DNA of 64,000 nt. It comes from Madurella fahalii (taxonomy: Eukaryota; Ascomycota; Sordariomycetes; Sordariales). How positions within the stretch are numbered: the stretch's first letter is position 1; the number at the start of each line of letters is the position of its first letter. Below the pieces are notes generated by a model. It did no database searches and was not told the DNA's origin. It worked only from the letters and a program-made list of their open reading frames with translations. Location of the stretch: the NCBI GenBank assembly GCA_029876055.1, contig CM056875.1:5543001-5607000 (forward strand). Direction: 5' to 3'. Made by a program: the position numbers and the translations under genes. Below, piece after piece: positions 42,221-53,029 of the stretch.

Positions 42221-44320
42221 TTGTCTCCCGCAACAGAGCGAGTGGAAGCTGGTTGTCCAAACCAGCCCACCATGCCGCCAGCATTGGGCCTCGGGACGGC
42301 GCTGACCCGGAACCGGCGCCTCCAAGAACCGATTTACAGCTCATCAATATGTCTCTTTTGTTCTTTCTCGCCTTCTAGATGCCCTCCCCGGCTCTCGTCT
42401 CCAAACCTCCTCCGACCCGGGAGAAAACCGACTACCTCTCGACGCCACCAATCAACCACCGCCTCTCCTCCTCCAAACGCCTCCTCTCCTTCGTCCTCCA
42501 ACCCCCGTGAGGATCTCCGGCGCGCGCTCCTCGACCTCCAATCCCACGCCGCCGACCACGTCAACCTCCCCCGCCTGCACCTCGCCCTCCGCAACCTCTC
42601 GCAGCCTTCCGGCCACGAATCAATCCGCGTCGCCTTCCTCGGCGCGTCACCGCCGCCAACAACAACAGCAGCCGACGCCTCCTCCAAACCCAACAGCACA
42701 GCAAAGCGCCTTCTCCACCTGGCCCTCGCCGACCCGCTCAAGCCGGCACAGGCATGGGAAGCCCAGCTGGAAGCGCACGACACAGCCCGCCGCCCACTCA
42801 TCGTCAGGGTCGGGGCGGCAGCAGCAGCAGCAACAGCAGCAGAAGAGCGAGACAGGCGCCGGCCGGCTGAGGGGGAGGGGGAGGGGGAGGCGGAGAAGCT
42901 GACGCCAGTCAAAGAGCACGTCGTCCCCGAGCTGCGCGTCTCGTCGCCTCTGCTGAATCGGGGCAATCTGGACGTGCTGGTCGCCGAGGTCGGCAGCGGC
43001 GCCCTCGCCGCATACCAGGCCGTCGGGGGCGCGCAAATGCAAGCGCAAGCGCAAGCGGTCGAGGACGCCGTGCTCGTCCCGACGGTGGACGTGGCTTCCA
43101 CCACGGCGGGGCATGTCGCGCCGATCGGGACGCCCGTGCACATGGCGCTCTTGGTCGGGGACGGGGTCCTGGGGGCGGCGGGGATCCTGTCGCTTCCGAT
43201 TCTGGAAAGAGGAGATGTGATCACCGCGGCGGTGAATTTCGGCGGGAGGCTTGACGAGGGGGATATGGCGAGCTGTCCGCTTGTGCGGGTCAATGTTGAT
43301 GCGGGGCGTGAGGGGCTGGCCCTTTTCCGGGAGGACGTCAGCAACGCGATGAAGTACGAGGCGCTGTGGTCCGAGGCGAACATTGGGCGTATCAGCGAGT
43401 GGTTGAGGGGGAATGCATTGGCGAGTGGGGAGGGGGTTACGAAGGCGCCGGTTCGGAATTTGATCGGCTCGCTGCTGCGGAACGCTAGGGCCGCGATACA
43501 GGAGAGGGAAGCGAGGGATCTATCGGCTGAGTTGAGAACAAAGATCTCGGCTGGTTCTATCGCCCATCTTGACCAGGCTCTCTCGGAGTGGGCGCAGAAT
43601 GCGCATGAGGAGCTGCAGCAGCAATTGGATGTCGGGTTCGCAGGCCGGGCGTGGAGGAAGCTGGGCTGGTGGAAGCTGTTTTGGCATGCCGACGACGTGG
43701 GGATGGTCACGTCCGAGATGGTGGCGCTGCGTTTCCTCCCCGAGGCGGAGAAGGGTATTATTTACCTTGCCGGGCGCATCGAAGAGGCCGGTGTGGTGGA
43801 GGGACAGAGCGGACACCCCTTATACTCCGGACCAACATTAAAACAGCCCGGGACGGGCACCCACAGGCAAGACGAAGTCGCACCTATCACGGTCGCGAAG
43901 TGGCCTACGCACATCCCATTTACAAGGAACTACCTCCAAGAAAAGACGGTCCCCGCGCTGCAGGCTCTAGCCCAAAAACTTGTTATCCAATCGGCAAGCC
44001 TGGCAGGGTTGAGCAGCGCCCTGGCGGGTCTCTCATATCTCTCAGCGCTCGGTGCATACGAGTGCGGGGCGATCGCGGCGCTTGGCATCGTTTTGAGCTT
44101 CAGACGCCTCCAGCAGAAGTGGGATGCGGCCAGGGAATACTGGGAGGGAGAGGTGCGCGAAGAGGGCCGCAAGGCCATCCGTGCATCCGAGGCTAGCATT
44201 GCCAACGTTCTAGATGAGGCAAGCAAACCTCGCGATAGCAGGAGAGCCGACCTGGAGGAGCTGAGAAAGGCCGAGGAGATCATCAAGCGGGCCGAGGACG
44301 CGCTTGCACGGATGGAGTAG
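42221..44320 (+). CDS. Fungal mitochondrial membrane protein, possibly Mmc1-like
   Basis: Intronless frame of up to 699 residues. The start is uncertain: ATGs at 42221 and 42272 both precede an Arg/Ser-rich, acid-poor leader that looks like a mitochondrial presequence. The body contains I-R-V-A-F-L-G-A-S, L-L-H-L-A-L-A-D-P-L and N-L-D-V-L-V-A-E-V-G, then G-D-G-V-L-G-A-A-G and long helices. Near residues 580-630 two adjacent hydrophobic stretches suggest a membrane hairpin, followed by a coiled C-terminus. From memory this resembles a fungal family that includes fission yeast Mmc1, a dynamin-like pseudoenzyme of the inner membrane; I hold this loosely. No P-loop is visible. A Gln/Ala-rich low-complexity stretch sits in the middle. 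It shares a divergent promoter with UBC7. Confidence 0.7.
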   Translation: MSPATERVEAGCPNQPTMPPALGLGTALTRNRRLQEPIYSSSICLFCSFSPSRCPPRLSSPNLLRPGRKPTTSRRHQSTTASPPPNASSPSSSNPREDLRRALLDLQSHAADHVNLPRLHLALRNLSQPSGHESIRVAFLGASPPPTTTAADASSKPNSTAKRLLHLALADPLKPAQAWEAQLEAHDTARRPLIVRVGAAAAAATAAEERDRRRPAEGEGEGEAEKLTPVKEHVVPELRVSSPLLNRGNLDVLVAEVGSGALAAYQAVGGAQMQAQAQAVEDAVLVPTVDVASTTAGHVAPIGTPVHMALLVGDGVLGAAGILSLPILERGDVITAAVNFGGRLDEGDMASCPLVRVNVDAGREGLALFREDVSNAMKYEALWSEANIGRISEWLRGNALASGEGVTKAPVRNLIGSLLRNARAAIQEREARDLSAELRTKISAGSIAHLDQALSEWAQNAHEELQQQLDVGFAGRAWRKLGWWKLFWHADDVGMVTSEMVALRFLPEAEKGIIYLAGRIEEAGVVEGQSGHPLYSGPTLKQPGTGTHRQDEVAPITVAKWPTHIPFTRNYLQEKTVPALQALAQKLVIQSASLAGLSSALAGLSYLSALGAYECGAIAALGIVLSFRRLQQKWDAAREYWEGEVREEGRKAIRASEASIANVLDEASKPRDSRRADLEELRKAEEIIKRAEDALARME

Positions 44321-44752
44321 GCGTCATTCTCGCTGTGTATAACATGTATTTCTACATGCAGTTGAGTTTTTTAGAGACTTGTCCGGTCTCGCGACTCCGG
44401 CCGGATTCCCGGGCTTAGGGGCGAAGGCCTCGCGTCAGCCCTTGAACGAAAAAGAGATACCATATCTAGAAGAGCAAGACATGATACGTACCCTAGCCAA
44501 GTCAGGGTTGAGATCCTTCCGTCCTTTCTTTTTGTTCCTGGGCCGCGCGTCCGGGAGCGTTCCCGTCTCACCCCCGGGGCATATCATCCTCCCCCAAAAG
44601 CCCGCTCTTGTTTCCGTGACTGCAGAATCACTTTGAACGCCGAAACCATGTCGCCCAATACGTCGGGGCCCTTCCTCCTCGTTTTTACCGTTCTGTTTTG
44701 ATTGCTCCATCTAACCCATCCAATCAACCAACCATAACTTTCCACCCCTTTC
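44321..44752. other. Convergent 3' intergenic region
   Basis: Shared 3' flank of the mitochondrial-type gene and the Sm D3 gene. The open frames here (for example 44435-44710, -) are read-through of the Sm D3 3' flank and have no similarity. Confidence 0.6.
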
Positions 44753-45363
44753 TTATCTCGCGCCCCGACCACCGGCCCTTGCCCTGCTGACCGTGGCCCT
44801 TCCTCTGGCGAGACCGACACCTCTGCCGCGGACGTTGCGGCTTCGGAACATGGGCGCGTTCCTAGATGCGGATGTTAGTGGCTCCCCTCCATCCCATGTG
44901 CAACTCATGGCCGTTTGGTGAGTCGACTGATATGCAAAACGCACCTCAACATGTCCGGGACGATGAAGAACCGCACGTGGCTGCCGCGGATGTAGACCTG
45001 CTCGAGATGGCTCACGCGCCCGTCGCGCGCCGTGACCGTGATGTCTTTGAGTTGGACGTTCATGTTGTCCTCGGCTGTGTATTTGGGATTTGATGTTAGT
45101 CCTCGGGCAGTCCTATTTCGCTGGTGGGTAAGGAGGAGGGGGAGAGGGAGCGTGGGTGTGGGTGTGGGAGGGAGCGCGCGCGCACACACCTTCGATGAGC
45201 TTGCCCCGGTAGGTCTGGCCCGAGGTGATCTCCAGGGTGACGATGTGGCCCTGTGAGGTTTTACGTCAGTGGTTTGCTTGGAGAGGAGGGAGGGAAGGAC
45301 GGGAGGCATGCACACCTGCGCCTCGTTGAGTAGTTTGATTGGGATGCCGATTGTGGACGTCAT
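44753..45363 (-). CDS. smd3: Small nuclear ribonucleoprotein Sm D3
   Basis: Four exons (45316-45363, 45190-45250, 44945-45074, 44753-44861) with introns of 65, 115 and 83 nt give 115 residues. All junctions keep the frame and the donors are GTGTGC, GTGTGT and GTGCGT. The Sm1 motif (G-H-I-V-T-L-E, G-x-x-Y-x-G and D-N-M-N-V-Q-L) and the Sm2 motif (V-Y-I-R-G-S-H-V-R-F-F-I-V-P-D-M-L) are complete, and the tail is Arg-Gly rich (R-G-R-G, G-G-R-G), as expected for symmetric arginine methylation. Sm D3 forms part of the heptameric ring around U1, U2, U4 and U5 snRNAs. It is unusually intron-dense for a small gene. The protein starts M-T-S-T-I-G-I-P-I-K-L-L-N-E-A, matching the family start. Confidence 0.97.
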
Positions 45364-46715
45364 TTTCTCGGAACGGGGTTGGGGCCGGGGATTTGGTCAC
45401 GGTCGGGTGAGGTGTCTTCGCGGCGCGGTGTGAGTTGATGATGGGAAGACGTCAGTTCGCGACGGTTTGCTTGGTGGGTTGGATTGGCGGGAGCGCGCAA
45501 GCAGCAGCGGCGGTTTTTCCGTCCGGCAGCTGCAGGTCTTGGCGTCGGCTGGTGGACCCACTTCAAGCCTGCGCCTATCGACTTATCAGCTTTTTGTTAC
45601 CTTTTCTGGGCATCCTCATCCGCGCGCCACAACACCAGTTTGAGCCCGCCGGGTGTCAATTTGAAGCGAACGGCATTTGATTGCTCGGCTGGACTGTACA
45701 GCCCGGGTGTGATCGCCCTCGGCTCGGACCCGTATCCAGTCTCGACTCTCAATGCTCAAGTCCTAACTGACGCCGCGGCTAAGCCGCATCACTCGAGATT
45801 CACTGGCCGCAGAGTCACCACGATGTTCCAGACAAAATGCCACAAGCCCATCACCCGATCTCACGAGGCATTTATTGTCTTCCCTAGGATTACCCATTGG
45901 AGTCTCCCCGGAAAGCCAAGCGGCGCCGGGACATCTGGATTTGCCGGTCGCGACGGCCCGGGGCGCGCGGAGACACCGGGAATCGATGCGGAAATGTTGG
46001 TTGATTATTCAGTCCTCCCCCTCCCAAGTGGGAATTCGTCAAACTTCGCCTGAGCCGGACCCTACAAAGTCATGTGGGCTCGTGTCAGGCAGCAGTGATA
46101 GGTTTGTGGGATGCAGCCACAGATCTGCGTTGGCACCATCGGGCAGCAAGCATGCGAACGGCTGCGACACAAGGCCACTGTGATAGGCCGTGGTTAAGTT
46201 TTGGAATTTGGTCCCCTATCCCGGGGTTCTGCAGAACGGTTTTGCAAACTCTATGCATATTGCGGATTGTTCCTTGAACCAGCTGGTGGCTTTGATTGCA
46301 TACGAGGCGTTGATTGGGAATCGACGGGAAGACGTCGCCGAGCCCTCCCCAATGGACTCCATTGCCACTCGACCTGAATCGCCCAGTGATACGTGAGCCC
46401 TGCTGCTTGTCTTACATCTCGTCACTCCGCAGACACTCTATATAGATCTGCATCTTTCCCGGTGCAAACTGCTGCAAGTTTCAGCACTTTCTTCATCCAT
46501 GTTTGCAAATTCAGCAGACCTCCTTGACCCCAGGAACGTCGTCTTGTGAGCACGCCCGAGTCTCCTGTAGACTTTAGTCCCCAGATTTGCTGCGTCTCAA
46601 AGACCCGGAGACGAGGCTGTCGAGTGCAGTCTTTTGCAGTTACAAAAAGTTCCCTGCTCCCCAGGCTCAACCCGATATTCCACCTAGGGCCACCCCAACC
46701 CCTATCGAACACAAG
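45364..46715. other. Divergent intergenic region
   Basis: About 1.35 kb between the divergent Sm D3 gene and the next plus-strand gene. It holds both promoters. Open frames such as 45484-46053 (+) have no similarity and lack intron logic. The in-frame upstream extension of the next gene starting at 46587 is judged untranslated. Confidence 0.55.
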
Positions 46716-47850
46716 ATGCCTCCCAAGACCCGCGAGTACTACCTCGCCAGGAACCCTACCCGGGACTTTGCCTGGTTCTCCTTTCGGACGCTTGCAACGG
46801 CACAACACCCAAAGAGCAAAGTCGAGCCGACACCGACATACAGCGTTCCCAAGACTCGCCGTGCGAAGATGCCGTCAATAGCAGACGCATCGGGGAATGC
46901 AGTCATGTCGCCTACCGACGTCAATGCGAGAGCAGGCGCCTCTACGGCCACGTCAGCAGCGGCCAGCTCGAACACTTCCAAGTCGGAAAAGCTGGCGTCT
47001 GGATATGCCGGTCCGTGGTCAGAGTGGTACGTGAGCGAGGACCGCAATTATTTTTGGCGAGCAAGGCAAACACCTAATGGTACGTCAAACTCCAAGACTT
47101 GACCGCAACGGCCACTAACATCTCCTAGAAACCTGGGACTACCAGTACACGCCAGGATATCAACAACCCCAACCCCGTAGTGGATCGTTCGCCTCGGCCG
47201 CACAACAAGCACCTTCTACTTCCGCCCCAGGACCAGGAACAACCCCCGTAGGCGCGGGCCGGACGCGAGTCCCAGCCTCGCCCAAAAGTTCCTGGCCAAC
47301 AATTATAACCACTTCCACAGGTCAACCAACCGAGCTGTCTACATCCAGTACCAGGACACTAACCACGCTCGAAAAGGAAGTTGACGACGGAAGCAAACAA
47401 CAGACCAGCTCGGCACTGGTTCCCCTAGTCATAACAGCCAAATCACCTCCGGCGCGTGGCACCCGCAGCAAGAGGCCGGTCGGGCCGGTAATGCGACTTC
47501 TCCAAGAAGGACGGAGCCGCAAGGCCAAGTCAGAGGTGAACAAATCCACCGCTGTCATCCCCGCTGTTGCCGCTGGGGCAAGTAACCCCGCGCTCAAGGC
47601 CAACGGCAAAGCCAAGGGGAAGGCCAAGCTGCAAGGACAGGACGACACCGCGGTTAACGAAAACAATAACAACAATGTTGCCCTGACTAAGGCTCGCGTG
47701 GCAAACGCCAAGAGGCTGCATTCTAAGGTCAAGTCAGAGAAGGAGCTCAAGGTGGATCCGAAACGGCGGGTGAGGGGGTGGCTGAAGGGGCTTGAGGTGG
47801 ATAGGACACCGATCCCGCTGGACGAGGCGGGGTTTCCTATCTACCGATGA
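46716..47850 (+). CDS. Unknown protein with a WW-like Trp/Tyr motif and basic C-terminus
   Basis: Exon 1 (46716-47079) and exon 2 (47129-47850) with a 49-nt intron (GTACGT...CTAG, branch CTAAC) give 361 residues. The ATG at 46716 starts M-P-P-K-T-R-E-Y-Y; an in-frame upstream ATG at 46587 would add 43 less convincing residues. The clearest element, at about residues 104-137, is G-P-W-S-E-W-Y, R-N-Y-F-W-R-A-R and W-D-Y-Q-Y, an aromatic pattern like a WW domain or a short beta module, and it spans the intron. The rest is Ser/Thr/Pro-rich, then Lys/Arg-rich with K-S/K-R clusters suited to nuclear localisation. The end is compact (R-V-R-G-W-L-K-G-L and G-F-P-I-Y-R). I do not recognise the family and give no function. 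Confidence 0.75.
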
Positions 47851-48629
47851 TGTTTTGACCTTTAATTTCTTCTGCCCCTTTCTTTCGTTCTTTTCTTCCT
47901 TTTCCTTTTTTCTCTTTTCTTTCACATATATTGTGTTGTACAGTACTAATGACTTGATACCTCTTCTTACACGCTGGGCCTGTTGATAGGTAGCAATATC
48001 ACAGGTTGCCGAAGGGAAGACGAGGAACTTCCTGTCTTCTATTAAGCTAGCTTAGAATAAACATCTAAATCTATAGCTCTACCATCGTTTCCGCATGAAC
48101 GCTACACATCCAGACCCAATTACAATTCGCCTCCGATTCATTCGAGGCAAGGGTCAACCCCTGGAACAATCGAGATCTCTTGGCAGCCGAGGTGTGGGTA
48201 ACAGGGCGTTTTGAGGCGCCAATCGCAGGCCGCCTTCTGCGCTGGTCCCAGTGCCTCGGGTTCGCTGGAAACAAGACGAAATTCGGATCTCGGGAAAGCT
48301 TTTGTCGTAGTAATACACAGTGTACGCGCGGTTCGTATCCAGCGCGTCCTCAGTCGATTGCTAGTGGTTGATTGCGGTCTGACCTCCTGGAAATAGTGAG
48401 CAATTCCGTAGTACAAGGTTCCATTTGTTTGCCTCCGAGCGCTGCCGTTTGCAAACCCACGGTTACCTCGTTTCTGCCCGGCGACTCTACTTACAAGCCC
48501 CGATAATTCTCGGACGGGTCTCTGCAGACCCTTAGACACCAGCTAAGCATCGACGCCGGCAATTTAATTGCCTTTGTACCGCGAGGATACGAACATACCT
48601 TGCAGCGGCCAGCGGTACTTGGCACCCAG
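47851..48629. other. Intergenic region with T-rich 3' tract
   Basis: 780 nt between two plus-strand genes. It begins with a T/C-rich tract (47865-47930) that fits a 3' untranslated region, and then has no coding signal; it should hold the promoter of the lipase gene. Confidence 0.55.
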
Positions 48630-50397
48630 ATGGCTTCTTTTCTGGTTGGCTTGAACCCTGTGCCCAGCTTCCCGGATTACACGGGCCCATACAAGGTGGG
48701 CACAGTCGACGTTGAGATTCCGGCCTCTGAGCTGTTGTCACCTAGCCCTACCCCGGAGGGCGCCGAGGATCTCCATACCGTTCAGTTCAGGATATTCTTC
48801 CCTGGCGTACCCGAGCCTCGGGGAAAGCGAATAACTTGGCTGCCAGCGCCCCAGCGCCTTCACGTCGCGGCCTATGCGCAGTTTCTCGGAATAGGATCTA
48901 CCTTGGCCTCTATTCTCTCGTAGGTTCTAACCATCTGCCGCCGTCGGCATTTGCTAATGTTGCGAAAGCTTTCTCCCTCGACATCTTCACTGGACCACCA
49001 TCCCAGCTCTCAAGAATGCCGCTCTCCTGCCTCCCACATCCGACAATCCTCGTTCGAGATGGCCCACCATGATTTTCTCTCATGGTCTTGGCGGCCACCG
49101 CAATGCGTACAGCCACTTGGCTGGTTCACTGGCCTCTTACGGCGTTGTGGTCGTCTGCCCAGAGCATCGTGATAGTAGCGCGCCGCTCTCGCTCGTCCGC
49201 GACCCCCAAAACCAGGACAGCCTTTTCGTCAAGAACACCCGGCGCGTGGTGCCTTACTCACGCATCCCTCACGCGCAGACCCACGAGATCTGGGAAGCGC
49301 GCAACAAGCAACTGCGCATCCGGCTGTGGGAACTGGGCCTCATCCTCGAAGCCATCACGGCCATCGACCGCGGCGACGAGCCCCTCACCAAGTCCAACCT
49401 GAACAAGAGCACCCCCGAAAGCGCCCTCTCCCAGTTCGCCGGCAAACTCGACGTGGTCGATCCAGGCAGGGTCATCTTCGCGGGCCACTCCTTTGGCGCG
49501 GTAACCATGGTGCAGCTCCTGAAATCCACCTACTACCGCGCCCACCCCTCCCTGAAAGCCATGCCCTCCCCGCTTTTCACGCCCACCGAAACCTCCGCCG
49601 TCGCGAAGCAAATCACGCCCCGCAATCCCACCATCCTCCTCGACATGTGGTGCTTCCCCTTACTCTCCGCCTCGACAGCACCGCTCTACAACCTACCCTT
49701 ACCCTGCTACACCCCTCCCGCCTCCCCCTCCCCCTCCCCTCCCCGATCCCCAACATCCGCCCTCCTAGCAATCGAATCAGCCGCCTTCTTCAACTGGTCC
49801 GAGCACCTGCACGCCAAAGCCCGCATCCTCTCCCCGTCGCCCCCCGCCGCCGCCGCGGCAAAGCAGGTCAGCCGGGACGCGTTCGACCGGCACGGGCGCC
49901 TCCCCAAGCCGCACTTCTTCTACGTCGAGGGCAGCGCCCACCTCAGCCAGAGCGACTTTGGCGTGCTGTTCCCCTGGCTGACGACGGGCCGGCTGTTTGG
50001 CGCCGACAGACGGCGGCTGGCGGAGAGGGTGCTGCGGCTGAACGTGCGGGCGCAGCTGCAGTTTCTGAGGGAGAACGGCGTGGCCGTGGCCGGCACCGCG
50101 AAGGCGGACGTGTTGGCCGATGGGCTGGGTGTCCGTGGTGGTGGGGATGGGGGTGAGCTTGCGGAGTGGGTGGAGAACGACGAGGGTATCTTGCACGGGG
50201 ACGAGGGGATGGTGAGTGCGTGGAAGGCGATTGATGTTGTGGGGTTGGGGGACGGGGCATATCCTTCTGAGTTGGAGATGGAGGAGAAGGGAACGGATAG
50301 GACGGAGGCAGAGGTGGAGGCTGCGGAGAGGGAGAGGGAGATGGAGGGCGAGATTGAGCCTTCGTTGGAGACGGCGGTTGAGGGGGGGGGCCGTTAA
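48630..50397 (+). CDS. PAF-acetylhydrolase family lipase (alpha/beta hydrolase)
   Basis: Exon 1 (48630-48919) and exon 2 (48969-50397) with a 49-nt intron (GTAGGT...AAAG, branch GCTAAT) give 572 residues. The first in-frame ATG after the leader is used. It matches the plasma PAF-acetylhydrolase type: an N-terminal P-F-P-x-Y-T-G-P-Y-x-V-G-T-like start, then I-F-S-H-G-L-G-G (oxyanion region, near residue 131), and the nucleophile elbow G-H-S-F-G-A with Ser270. Asp and His of the triad are probably in D-M-W-C-F-P and G-S-A-H-L-S-Q-S-D-F. Substrates in the family are short-acyl phospholipids. There is no signal peptide, so it is likely intracellular. A long acidic, low-complexity C-terminal tail (E/R/A-rich, last ~90 residues) is extra compared with the catalytic core. 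Sound assignment to family; substrate not determined. Confidence 0.9.
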
Positions 50398-50894
50398 GGT
50401 TACGAGGGAGGAGGCGGACAAGAGGAATTGAGGTGGGATTTTATTATTACCTTAGGGGGGTAGATAATGTAGGAATTTTCCCGCTGGTACGCATGATAGC
50501 ATCTCAAGGCGTTTGATATCTGGAGCTGATTCGAGAAAGACGATTGCTGAGAGTCACATGACTGTTGGCTGGGTGGAGCTTCGAGCTCATTGGAGTCATA
50601 CGCTACGTTCTTTGCATGGCTCATCGGACCTCAACCCCTGCGATCGACGGCCGATCCCGTGCCTCCACCAGAGCTCCGGATAATTACCACAGCAACCGGC
50701 CAGCTGGCCAAGCCCTCGGGGCAATTGAGGCCGCTCGGACCTCATCGGACGTCACCGCCGTTGGTCAGCAGGTCACCCGGTCATTCTGCCAACGAAGCAC
50801 ATCATCAACCACCACAGCATCCGACTGCAGTCGCATCTCGATTTCTACCCGGCAACATCCCCGCCTCTGGAAGAACAACGTCCCCACAACCGCA
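50398..50894. other. Intergenic region
   Basis: About 500 nt upstream of the M18 peptidase gene. The peptidase frame is open from 50565, but that part is Ser/Thr/Arg-rich and unconserved in look, so I treat it as promoter and leader. Confidence 0.55.
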
Positions 50895-52595
50895 ATGACT
50901 CGTCATACTCCCGAATTCCTTCGGGCGCGCGCCTCCAACCTCTCCCTTCGCTCCTTGGCCATGGAGCAGTCGATGGCATTGCGGCCCGGGGACCTCGTTG
51001 AGACAGTAGACAACAAAGCGGACGCAAAGGACCTGAGGCCCGAAGCCTTCACTAAGCCCTACTGCGAGTTCATGACCGGGAACCCGACCGTCTTCCACGC
51101 CGTCGGCTACTTCAAGGAGAAGCTGCTCAAGGCGGGCTACAAGGAGGTAGGTTCTTCGCGCAACCAATACACTTCGGGCCGATGCTGACGGAGCGCCATC
51201 TACAGCTCTCCAGCCGAGACAGCTGGGCCGGCAAGATCGCAACCGGCGGCAAGTACTTCGTCACGCGCAACGGCAGCTCCATCATTGCATTCGCCGTCGG
51301 CGAGGCCTACAAGCCTGGAAATGGCGTCGCCATGATCGCCGGCCATATCGACGCCCTCACCGCTCGTCTCAAGCCCGTGAGCACCAAGCCGAACAACAAT
51401 GGCTACGTCCAACTCGGCGTCGCCCAATATGCCGGCGCCCTGAACCAGACATGGTGGGATCGAGACCTCAGCATCGGAGGGCGCGTGGTTGTTCGCGACC
51501 CGGAGACGGGCAAGACGACGGTGAAGCTTACCAAGCTCGACTGGCCAGGTGTGTGGGATCTATAGTCAACGTCGGGCCAATATTCCCCTAGCTAACAGCG
51601 CCTCAGTTGCCCGCATTCCCACCCTGGCGCCTCACTTCGGCATCGGCATGACAGGGCACAACAACCGCGAGACCGAGATGACGCCGATCATCGGGCTGGA
51701 CAACAGCGACCTCTGCGGCGCGTCAGCGACGTCGGAAGGCCCCCTCGGCGGGCCCGGCTCCTTCGCGTCCACACAACCGCCCAAGCTTGTCAAGCTCATC
51801 GCAAAGCAGCTCGACATCGAAGACTACAGCACCATCCTCAACTGGGAACTCGAGCTCTTCGATTTGCAGCCCGCCGCAGTCGGCGGTCTCGACAAGGAGT
51901 TCATCTTTGCCGGCCGCATCGACGACAAGCTCTGCTCCTGGGCCGCCTTCATGGCCCTGCTGCACGCCAAGCACGACCCGGACGACGGCGTGATCAAGCT
52001 AGTAGCCCTCTTCGACGACGAAGAAATCGGCTCCCTCCTCCGGCAAGGCGCACGCGGTAACTTTCTGCCCATCACCATTGAGCGCGCGGTCGAGAGCCTC
52101 GCTTCTTCTTCCTCTTCCTCGTCCGCCTCCTCCTCCTCATCAACCCCGGCCTTTGGCCCGGGGCTCATGGGCCAGACCTTTGCCAACTCGTTCCTCGTCT
52201 CGTCGGACGTGACGCACGCCGCCCACCCCAACTTCGGGCAGACCAACCTGCCGGGCCACTCGCCGCGCCTCAACGTGGGCGTGGCCCTCTGCGTCGACGC
52301 GTCGGCGCACATGACGACCGACAGCGTGTCCATGGCCATCCTGGACCGCGTGGCCGACCTGTCCGGGTGCGTCAACCAGCGCCACATGATCCGCAACGAC
52401 TCGCGCTCCGGCGGCACCGTCGGCCCCATGCTCAGCGCCGCCATGGGCGTCAAGGCCGCCGACGTCGGCATCCCCCAGCTGAGCATGCACAGCATCCGCG
52501 CCACGACGGGCAGCCTCGATCCCGGCCTGGGCATCAAGTTCTACAAGGGGTTCTTGGATAACTGGGAGAAGGTCGATCGGGAGTGGCGGGCATAG
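50895..52595 (+). CDS. M18 family aminopeptidase, vacuolar aminopeptidase I (Ape1/Lap4) type
   Basis: Three exons (50895-51146, 51206-51548, 51607-52595) and introns of 59 and 58 nt (GTAGGT...ACAG and GTGTGT...TCAG) give 527 residues. Zinc ligands and catalytic residues of M18 are visible: G-H-I-D-A (His and Asp), D-D-E-E-I-G-S (catalytic Glu pair), the bridging Asp in R-I-D-D-K, and the C-terminal His in S-M-H-S-I-R. The core W-W-D-R-D-L-S-I-G-G-R, A-P-H-F-G and R-S-G-G-T-V-G-P follow yeast Ape1 more closely than aspartyl aminopeptidase. Ape1 is a dodecameric vacuolar enzyme reached by selective autophagy. A Ser-only insertion (around residues 357-372) is unusual. An upstream in-frame ATG at 50565 could add a leader; I chose 50895 for its fit to the family. 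Confidence 0.9.
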
Positions 52596-53029
52596 GCCCG
52601 GGATGCGCCAAACGATGTCTGTTTAGGTGCGGTTGCGTTACGGAATTAAATGATGCCTGGGGTAGGTAGGGTAATGGGATGCGTACATAGCTCATTCGGG
52701 GTTGGGTAGGTGGTGTACCTATGCATCAGACATATTTCTTCTCTACATTTCTAGAGCATGAGCATAGACCTCTGGTGTCAGGCCCAGAGAATGTATACGA
52801 ATAGCAGCTTGGCTCGGACATGTTTCGTCTCATCGTTTGTTCATTATTTTCAAAGTCTAAGAATGCTATGTAGGTACCCCTGGTATCACCAACCCCATTT
52901 GAAAAAAAATCCTCTGTGGAACGCGAAACCCGCTGTGCAGTCCCTCCCAGAACCCTCCCTCCCCACCATCTATCAATACAGCTATATACGCACTCATCTA
53001 TCCATCGTCACCATCATCAAGCCCGTTCC
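52596..53029. other. Convergent 3' intergenic region
   Basis: Shared 3' flank of the M18 peptidase gene and the SPX-EXS gene. No coding signal. Confidence 0.65.

Noticed and set aside
42334..43710. 458-codon minus-strand frame opposite the mitochondrial-type gene
   Set aside because: Antisense shadow in GC-rich coding DNA; the plus strand shows the ordered protein.
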